Shown here one piece after another: positions 54,301-61,351 of a DNA stretch of 64,000 nt. Position 1 is the first letter of the stretch; every line of letters begins with the position of its first letter. The DNA lies in assembly GCA_043228905.1 (NCBI GenBank), contig JBHGNT010000004.1:1736001-1800000 (forward strand), given 5' to 3'. A program made the translations under genes and the position numbers. Below the pieces are notes generated by a model. The model had not been told where the DNA came from, searched no databases, and saw only the letters and a program-made list of their open reading frames with translations. The DNA comes from Azolla caroliniana (lineage: Eukaryota > Polypodiophyta).

Positions 54301-55425
54301 TGAGAGCTCGGGTACATGTCGGACATTGTGGAGTACAAGTGTAGAGCCACCTGCAAGGTTGAGCTCTACTGTGCCGATTCCGATGATGTCACAGTGTTGC
54401 GAGTTACCGACTCGAACTGAGTCGGAGTGACGGATCGTATATTGCCGGAATTGGGATCGATGAGGAGTCACGTGAAATGACGCGCCCGAATCTAAGAGCC
54501 ATGTGCTCGATTCTTCAGTCGTGAGCAGAACTTCTGATCCGACTGGATTTTCGATTGATAGTATATTCGGGTCGTCTGGTAGCACATCAGCTGAGAAGCT
54601 GACGTAATTGATCTCCTCATGCCGGCCACTCTTCTTGTCGGATCTCTGAGACTTGTCGTTCTTGTTCTTGAGTGCGCGGCAGTCGGCTTTGATGTGTCCG
54701 GGTTTCTTGCAGTAGTTGCAGATTCGGTTATCCCGTGACTGGCTCCGTCTTCGCTGATTGTTCGGCGGCCGTGAGGAATCTCTTCCTCGTATGTTCGATC
54801 GGTCTGTCGAACCTTGTACTACATAAGCGTCGTCTGTTGAGTCTTTGGCGAAAGACTTTCTCCGAGCTGCTTCGGTCAGGATTGCGCTCGTGACTTCGGA
54901 GTATTTAACAGCCGTGGTTGACGCGTTGCACACAGTTGTGACGAAAGTTTCCCATGATGAGGGAAGGCTGCTCATGAGTATCATTGCTCTGAGTTCATCC
55001 TCGATTGCCGTCCCCTGTGACGAGATTTGGGAGCTTATGCTTTCGTACTCATTGAGGTGTGCTTGAACCGAATCGGATTCTTTCATCCGCAAGTTGTAGA
55101 GGCGCCGGATCAGAAACATCTTTGTTGCAGCGACCTTCTTTTCGTAAGTGTCCGACAGAGTTTTCCACAGTTCGAATGCTGTCGTACACGATTGCACCGT
55201 AAAGTATACCGATTCCGATAGGTGCATCCGAATCGTGGCGCGGACGATTCTGTCCAGCTTCTGCCACTCAATTGGTTTGTATCCTTCTGGAGGTTCTTCA
55301 TTTTCGATGGGATCGATTTGCCCCTTGACTATGAGATAGTCCTGCATTTGTTCCTTCCAGAAGTTGAAGTTCGATCCATCGAACTTTCGTAGACTCATTT
55401 CTGACGAGCCGGATGTTGATGCCAT
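51394..55425 (-). CDS. Copia-2 gag-pol polyprotein (1343 aa, intact)
   Basis: A single polyprotein that copies and integrates the element. Order: gag (1-200), zinc knuckle CNYCKKPGHIKADC (about 236), protease WLLDSGASFHV (about 308), integrase with HRRLGH...CEHC and catalytic DLVHSD, RTDNGGEF and NGIAERMNRT (about 498, 563, 599), RT with IYVDDMLLSG (about 1015), and RNase H with YTDSDFAG and EAEYVAASDAAKEALW (1190-1250). All catalytic signatures are present and there are no stops. The start ATG lies about 690 bp inside the 5' LTR, after an untranslated leader. Product length is normal for Copia (about 1300-1400 aa). Confidence 0.96.
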   Translation of the reverse strand: MASTSGSSEMSLRKFDGSNFNFWKEQMQDYLIVKGQIDPIENEEPPEGYKPIEWQKLDRIVRATIRMHLSESVYFTVQSCTTAFELWKTLSDTYEKKVAATKMFLIRRLYNLRMKESDSVQAHLNEYESISSQISSQGTAIEDELRAMILMSSLPSSWETFVTTVCNASTTAVKYSEVTSAILTEAARRKSFAKDSTDDAYVVQGSTDRSNIRGRDSSRPPNNQRRRSQSRDNRICNYCKKPGHIKADCRALKNKNDKSQRSDKKSGRHEEINYVSFSADVLPDDPNILSIENPVGSEVLLTTEESSTWLLDSGASFHVTPHRSQFRQYTIRHSDSVRVGNSQHCDIIGIGTVELNLAGGSTLVLHNVRHVPELSRPLISVGQLDEDGIRAGFSSGGWTLHRGNLLLARGPKIHSLYPLHVTLREGNLFLVDIPVSSLWHRRLGHLNKAGITHLSRAGYIPKLSFSDHQFCEHCQYGKQAAASHPTSAPRETRPLDLVHSDVCGPMPHQSLGGASYFVSFIDDSTRKVWAYPIRTKDRVFSIFSDWLAMVENQTDRKLKCFRTDNGGEFKSEEFVKFCRQRGIRREFTAPHSPEQNGIAERMNRTIQERIVSMLQHSGLSDGFWAEALLTAVHIINMSPSRPLGLQIPQELWIGSKPNYDKLRIFGCEAYALIPKDDRRKLAPRSRKCIFLGYGSDGEMGYRLWDPERRQIVRSSDVVFNESAMNPSVEKPIEVRRVTFSDVPTLQEGPALNTRSASRVAEPYTTDSDNSDSAQQNNPLSDHPTSIPDATSPIIPRRSERLSQPPERYSPGIFFTDAGEPTSYEEASTSVDSATWHLAMESEMHSIRANKTWDLVELPRNRRALPCKWVYRLKETSDSTTPKYKARLVAKGFRQEYGVDFDEIFSPVVKMTTLRFLLGVVAADNLELIQLDVKTAFLHGDLEEEIYMEQPKGFVATGQEHLVCRLRKSLYGLKQAPRQWYKKFDDFVQSIGFSKSDEDHCLFTNTAQDGSPIFLIIYVDDMLLSGRHAGELADLVRQLRLKFAMKDLGPARHILGMKISRHRDKRHLFLSQTDYIGRVLERFNMQSAKSASTPLPMNLRLSQRDCPTSGPEGEDMKSVPYAPAVGSLMYLMVATRPDISHAVGVVSRFMHNPSRSHWNAVKHVFRYLAGTKDHGILFGPNRTSGVVGYTDSDFAGCIDSRKSTTGYCFKFGNGAISWKSKLQECTATSTTEAEYVAASDAAKEALWLGRLAHTFRQVDHDSAPVVYSDSQGVVALSKNPVHHNASKHIDVRYHFVRDCVISGKIGLEKISTTDNVVDGMTKCLSADRFRSLRHQMGVTTNQSG

Positions 55426-56111
55426 CGAATTTGGTTTCGGTTGACGAAGCTCGGTTCGGAGTTGACTACGAACCTTGTTGGAGTGCAGCCGGTTGGCTCA
55501 CCCGATATCGTTCTAGTCGGATTTGAACCCGAGTCGGTTCGGCTTCGGATATATGTATTGTTGAACTTGCTCGAATTGACTCCGGTAGCTTGAGGGACAG
55601 AACCGACTGGTCTTCCCGAATGTTGCCGAGTCGGAGTGAGCCCGGTTCGCTTCGGATATATATGCCGAATACCGATTATTGAAACCAATTATCTGGACCG
55701 ATTCTGCTTCGGGTGGCTGCAGCGACGAGAGAGACAGATCCAACTGATCCTCCCGAATGTCGATCAGTCGAATGAAGCACGAATTGGGGTTGTTGTCTTG
55801 AGACCGATCTGCACCGAGTGGTTACAATGAGCGGCGTTTGTTGACCTCTTCGGATGCCGTTTAACCGAGTGGAGCACGATCGTGTCAATGTTGCACAAGG
55901 GGATTTCACCTCGAGTGGTTACGATCACAAGGAACAGAGTACAACCTGCTGGTTTACTCCAAGCGAAGATGATCTAACGCGATGAGATGCAAGCCTCGTT
56001 TTTCTTCTTCTCTCTTCTTCGAATGACGCAGGAAACCGAATGCTGTGCAGGCTGAGACGACGGCCGACAGCGGATTGAAGAACCGAATACTGTGCAGGCT
56101 CTGATACCAGA

Positions 56112-56409
56112 TGTTGTAGACAGAGGTCGTCTATGCGGAAGATCAAGAAGCATTCGATTGGTGTTTGAATACCTGCGTATGACAGTTTCTAGGTCGTTGC
56201 ACAAAGAGAGAGAGAGAGAGAGACACAAAAGACTTTCTATTCAATAGAAACAATAATACAACACCCAACCTTACAAAAAGGTTACAAGGTCACTATATAT
56301 AGTGACCGACTTAGGGCAACTACCCTTTATGATAATTACACAAATGCCCCAAACTTGGGCTATAGAAAGGGATAGTGTGAATACGTCCATTATACACTTG
56401 TATTCGACA
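56112..56409 (-). repeat. Copia-2 5' LTR
   Basis: Partner of 50903-51200. Its inner edge abuts the tRNA-iMet-type primer site. Confidence 0.95.
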
Positions 56410-56660
56410 GTCCATTCCTCTACCGGGTCGCTCCACCTAGTAACTTATTGAACTCGCCTCTTCGAGCGATCTGCTTCCTCCTTCATCAACTTCTTTTTGG
56501 TGAAACCTTCCAACACTACCAGCCAAAATTCAACGCCTCTTCCTGTCTTGGCATTCTCCCCTCTGACCCGGATACCAACCGATGTTGAGTAGTGGACGGT
56601 TTTGACATGTCGTGCCGCAACCTCCTCAATTAACCTCTTCATGTTGCCTCATTCGGTATT
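56410..56660 (-). pseudogene. Unidentified coding-like sequence interrupted by Copia-2
   Basis: A minus-strand ORF at 56445-56642 (starts MKRLIEEVAARHVKT, Lys/Glu-rich end) stops about 30 bp before the Copia-2 target site. Beyond the stop the frame runs TRWSDPVEEW up to GTCCA and resumes on the far side of Copia-2, at 50902, as TNFVEVACQNYEVLV, ending near 50630. I do not recognise any domain. It may be a spacer of Copia-5 or a captured fragment. Confidence 0.4.
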
Positions 56661-56727
56661 TATCTCAAGGAGCCTTTGTGTTTCACTTGCATTGTCACGG
56701 AAATCCGCACATACGTGTCGGCGTGGG

Positions 56728-56990
56728 CGGGACCATGGGGGTCTTGGACTTGGGAGTAAAAGGGGAAATGGAAGCTCAACCCTTACAGCCTCCGAGCTCG
56801 AAAGGATAGGAACAATGTTCAAAGGATTAACACAACAAACTAACTGAGACAAGGTTCATCAAACAAATTCCATTACGAGGCACAAACGCCACAATATGAT
56901 TACAATCGCGACCATATAGGCCGAACTCAACCACAACCAGAAGAAAAACTAACCGAATTGGAAGAAGAACTAAACCCTAATTGAGGGATG
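56728..56990. repeat. Partial LTR-like sequence related to 59071-59827
   Basis: Shares GGGACCATGGGGGTC...TGGACT near one end and GAAGAAGAACTAAACCCTAA near the other with 59100-59590, but is shorter. It is cut by the Copia-3 LTR at 56991. Confidence 0.45.
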
Positions 56991-57822
56991 TAAATGATTA
57001 CTTGCGGAAGCGTTAGAAAATAGAGAAGGTAGGGAATACATAGAGTACACGGGAGAGACAGAGAGAGCAGAACTTCAAGTCTATATTCAAAAACAATAAA
57101 AACACTCTGTACATACAACTATGCTCAGTAGCATTATTTATACAAGTCCTCGTGGGGCTGACAGAAGTACCACGTACTTCAATGCTCACACGAGCATCTG
57201 ACACTTACTACGAGACTATAATTGCCTAGTAGTCTACACTAATACTAGGCTTCTGGTTACTAATTGGATCCGGCTAACCGGCTCCCCAGCTCACCGGCTT
57301 TGTTGCTTGCCGGCTCGGTTGCTCACAGCTTACCGATCCGTCTCGCTTGCCGGCTCAGGCTTATTCAGCCGATACGGCTCCAGTTGAGCTTGCCGCTCAA
57401 CACTCCCCCTCAAGCTCAACTTGAGGTTGGATCTTAGTGTCAGTCTCTGTGGCAGCCGATTCTTCCAACCGACTTCTCCTGGCGTCGCTTCGTCTTGCTC
57501 GCGCTCCTCGTTCGGTCCAATCCCGTTTGCCGCGACCCTTCTGGTTCTGCGCGCCTCGACCTTCTCGGTCGGCATGTCTGCTCAATAGGCCCCTCTCAGC
57601 TCCTTCGTTGTTATGACTCCGGTGCTTATCGATCTGTCGGTTTCTCCACGATGGCATCAACTTCCGTTGCATCCGTGTCTGCTTGGCCTTGTATTGATCC
57701 GGTTCTTTTGAATCTGTCTATTGAACCGAATCGACTATCTCCAATTCGTTCCAGCTCTTGTCCGAATCGGTTGCTCCCGATTCGTCTTCTGGTTCCAAGC
57801 CCATTACCACATCAGACCATGT

Positions 57823-59070
57823 TCAAGTCTTGGCCTTCTTCCTTCGGTCGGCTCTATCCTTCTTGACTCTGCCACCTTCTGTTCTTCCTTCACCGACGCA
57901 ATCGGCAGTCTCTTTGCTTTTGCCCGTTCCGGTGTCTCTACCCGTTCTCCCCCTCAAGTGTGGCACGTCGAGATGCTGAACACCAAGCATGTCAGTAAAG
58001 TGCTCCAACTTGTCCGATCCGAGCGGCTTGGTGAAGATGTCGGCAACTTGGCGATCCGTGTGAACATACCGTAGTTCAACTTCACCGCTCAGGACCCGCT
58101 CACGCACAAAGTGATAATGCACTTCTATGTGCTTCGTGCGAGCATGGAACACAGGGTTCTTGGCGAGTTGTGTTACCGGGCGGCAAAGGAGTCCAAAGTG
58201 GGAAACAGAGAGTTATTTAAGTAGTAGGAATGTGGTTGTAATTAAGCTATGAGTGTGGACGGACGGACCGGAATCGGTATGTCGTTCCGGATCCGGACCG
58301 ATCCCGAACAGGTGCGGATGGCACCGTTTTGTAATACAGACCGGAAACCTATTTAAAGGCCCGGATACAATGTAATGAATGGCGGTTAATTAATAAAAGC
58401 TTAGCGTTGTTATCTCTCTGTGTTAATTGTCGTTCTGTCTTAATTGTTATATCTTACGCGTGTGATTAAGAAAGACGATCATGCTAAGTAACTTAATTAA
58501 GTCGGATTAAGCGTTGAGTCTAATCCGGTTGCCGTAACACCCTTTGGTGAAGTGTCTTCCGTAGACACTCTGTGTTAGGCCATTGTCCGGCCCTAAGAGT
58601 TAACAAGTTGCATGCTGCTTATGTTGTCGCAGTAGACCAGAATCGGGGTCGGTACCTCGATCCGTAAGTCTTACAGCAGTCGCCGAAGCTAAATGGCTTC
58701 AAAGGTGGCAATGGTAGCGCCCCGATACTCAGCCTCAGTGCTCGACAGAGCAACTGTTGGTTGCTTTTTGCTGCTCCATGCAACAGTCGCACTACCTAGG
58801 GAAAACATATAATCGAAGGTTGATCGGCGATCGGATGCATCGCCGGCCCAGTCGGTATTCGTGTAACCGACGAGCTCTTCGGTTATACCTCGCCGGTATA
58901 ACAGTCCCCGGTCCTTCATGCCGCTTACATATCGCAGTATCCGTTGCGCGCATTGAAGGTGCTCCATGGTCGGCTTCTACATGAACTGACTTATCATTCC
59001 GACCGGATAGCTGATGTCAGGGCGTGTGATAGTCAGGTAAATAAGGCTTCCAACAACTTGTCGGAACCGT
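57823..59070 (-). pseudogene. Copia-3 RNase H region, split by a solo LTR
   Basis: On the minus strand: FRQVVGSLIYLTITRPDISY near 59060, a stop at about 58980, MEHLQCAQRILRYVSGMKDR, YTNTDWAGDASDRRST, STEAEYRGATIA, then NISSMQL at 58610. After the solo LTR it continues AKNPVFHARTKHIEVHYHFV and DRQVADIFTKPLG to about 57960. A typical Copia RNase H C-terminus, not functional. Confidence 0.88.
58171..58605. mobile_element. Solo LTR in Copia-3
   Basis: 435 bp, TGTTACCGGG...GAGTTAACA, with perfect target duplication AGTTG at 58166-58170 and 58606-58610. Without it the Copia-3 frame joins SSMQL to AKNPVFHAR. It contains AATAAAAGC near 58395. No internal element sequence remains, so it is the product of LTR-LTR recombination. 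Its first bases resemble the insertion at 44219. Confidence 0.9.
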
Positions 59071-59827
59071 TGTCGCGTTGTAACGCGCGTGCGTGTAGAA
59101 AGGGGGGACCATAGGGGTCCTGGACTAGGGAGTGACGAAGCACAGGAAGTCGTGCTTCACCCTTTCCGAGGCACCCCAGGAGCACACCGGAAGCAACCGA
59201 ACGAGAGAGAGAAAGAGAGGGAGACAGAGAGGGAGCACGCGCTTGACGCCGACTCACGCAGACACACACACACGCCGACCCGACTCACGCCCTTATGTGC
59301 AGGAACACAAGAAAGGGGAAGCACCCGACACCAACAGAGACACGAATATACACAGACAGACGCAAATGTATGTATTACAAGGGAAAGAATACAACCCCCG
59401 GCTTCGAGCCGGACCAAGCTAGGGTAGGTTACAACAACAGTCTGCAGCCAAGCCGCCGTCCGGGGAGCTCTCGGGCTCGTCACGCAGAGCGGGGTCTTGC
59501 ACAGGAGACTGAGCAAGAACAACCCTCCATAGTCCACCCACACCGCGAAGAAGAGGAAGAAGAAGTAGAAGAACTAACCCTAAATCTAACGGTATACCCT
59601 CTAACACAAAATGGGCAACCCCTCTACAAGGGACCATCCCTTCCTTTTATAGAACAAGGAGAGGGATGCGTTACAATGTGGGATAAATCCCGATTTACAT
59701 GGGATTCTTCGTCCCGACTTGACTCCTATTATGCACACAATTACATGAGTGTGAGTGCACATGGTGCACCCCGTCGATGTAGCCAATATTTCCCGGTTTC
59801 CGCCTCTAGATGAAATTCTTCACGACA
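59071..59827 (-). repeat. LTR (757 bp) of an unassigned retrotransposon
   Basis: Plus-strand ends are TGTCGCGTTG and TTCACGACA, matching TG...CA; inside the right end a purine tract (GGTTAGGTGGGGGCGGA on the minus strand) marks it as the 3' LTR of a minus-strand element. It is rich in GAGA and CACA. ORFs here overlap on both strands and look incidental. Confidence 0.65.
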
Positions 59828-60371
59828 TCCGCCCCCACCTAACCGCACGTCCACTGGTACGTGCCAAATCCGGTGAAGGGTGAGAGATTTCGGCCGGTGA
59901 GAAACCGGTCTTCTGTAATCCGCATCCCGGCTCGCTGCCGGTTTGAATCGTCGGCTTCGGTTCTCCCTTCGCGCTTACCTCTCCGTAGGCTCGTTCGACC
60001 CGTCGATGGGTCCTTCGTCGCGATCTCCGTAGTACGCGTACTTCCGTTGGCCCTTGTTCGGCCGTATGCGCGCTCTGTTCTCCGCCGTATGCCCAATGTC
60101 CTCCGCTTGAGGAACGCCCGTAGTACCGCGCTTGGCCTCCGTCGATCATTCGTGTTGTCCTGATTGTCGTCCCTTGTTGTTTCGCATTGCCTTCGTCCTC
60201 TCGCCGCCACCTTCCTTCTCCATGGTCTTATGTCGCCACATCGGCTCGAACCGCCATGGTCTCCAGAACGGTGTGGACAATCCTTCTTTGGCCTTCTACG
60301 CGCTACCTCCGAACCGCGCAACCCATCTTCGCGCTCGCCTTTACGCTCCACCACCTCCGTGTGCCGCATAC
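59828..60371 (-). other. Internal stub of the element with LTR 59071-59827
   Basis: GC-rich, Arg/Gly/Ser-biased open frames on both strands; none matches a retroelement domain I know. It ends where Copia-4 starts. Confidence 0.4.
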
Positions 60372-60653
60372 TGTCGAATACATGTGTATAATGGACGTAT
60401 TCACACTATCCCGTTTTGGCCATTTATGTAATTAGCATAAAGGGTAGTTGCCCTAAGTCAATCACTATATATAGTGACCTTGTAACCTTTTTGTAAGGTT
60501 GGGTGTTGTATTATTACTTTGTGGAATAAGAAGTCTTTTGTGCCTCTCTCTCTCTCTCTCTCTCTGTGCACGACCTACAATCTGTCATACGCAGGTAATC
60601 AGCACGAATCGAATGCTTCTTGATCTTCCGCATTGACGACATTGTCTCCAACA
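60372..60653 (+). repeat. Copia-4 5' LTR
   Basis: TGTCGAATAC...CTCCAACA, 282 bp, with the CACTATATATAGTGACC palindrome near 60463 and a CT microsatellite near 60545. Homologous to the reverse complement of 56112-56409. Confidence 0.93.
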
Positions 60654-61351
60654 TCTGGTATCAGAGCCTGCACAGCAGTCGGTCCTTCAATCCGCTGTCG
60701 GCCGTCGTCTCTGCATTCGGTTTCCTGCGTCATTCGAAAAAGAGAGAAGAAGAACAAAAAAAAAAAAAAACGAGGTTTTGCACCTCATCGCGTTAGATCC
60801 TCTTGCTTGGAGTAAGCCATCAGGTTGTACTCTGTTCCTTGTGATCGTACCCGCTCGAGGTGAAATCCCCTTGTGTATCATTGACACGATCGTGCTCCAT
60901 TCGGTTAAACGGCATCCGAAGTAGTCAACAAACGCTGCTCGCCGCTCGTTGTAACCACTCGGTGCAGATCGGTCTCAAGACAACAACCCCAAATTCGTGC
61001 TTCATCTGGCTGATCGACATTCGGGAGGATCAGTTGGATCCGTCTCTCTCGTTGCTGCAGTCAACCGAAGCAGAATCGGTCCAGATAATCGGTTTCAATA
61101 ATCGGTATTCGGTATATATATCCGAAGCGAACCGGGCTCACTTCGACTCGGAACCATTCGGGAAGACCAGTCGGTTCTGTCCCTCAAGTTACCGGAGTCA
61201 ATTCGAGCAAGTTCAACAATACATATATCCGAAGCCGAACCGACTCGGGCTCAAATCCGACTAGAACGATATCGGGTGAGCCAACCGGCTGCACTCCAAC
61301 AAGGTTCGTAGTCAACTCCGAACCGAGCTTCGTCAACCGAAACCGAATTTG

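Larger units (their letters stand above)
50903..56409 (-). mobile_element. Copia-2 LTR retrotransposon, intact and young
   Basis: LTRs 50903-51200 and 56112-56409, 298 bp each, appear identical except for a GA/CA microsatellite near 51000 and 56211. Perfect target duplication GTCCA at 50898-50902 and 56410-56414. Primer site TGGTATCAGAGC (complement of 56098-56109), tRNA-iMet type; purine tract CGGGGGAG (complement of 51201-51208). One uninterrupted gag-pol frame. It looks capable of movement. Confidence 0.96.
56991..59070 (-). mobile_element. Copia-3 remnant (3' LTR and pol C-terminus)
   Basis: Probable 3' LTR at 56991-57402: minus-strand TGTTGAGCGGCAAGC after purine tract TTGAGGGGGAG, ending ATCATTTACA. 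Inside lies the end of pol. The 5' part is missing; the element stops at 59070 where another LTR begins. The left LTR edge is inferred from TG/CA ends only. Confidence 0.75.

Noticed and set aside
59033-60435. Many overlapping GC-rich ORFs on both strands
   Set aside because: They occupy an LTR and its stub, none matches a domain, and both strands are equally open.
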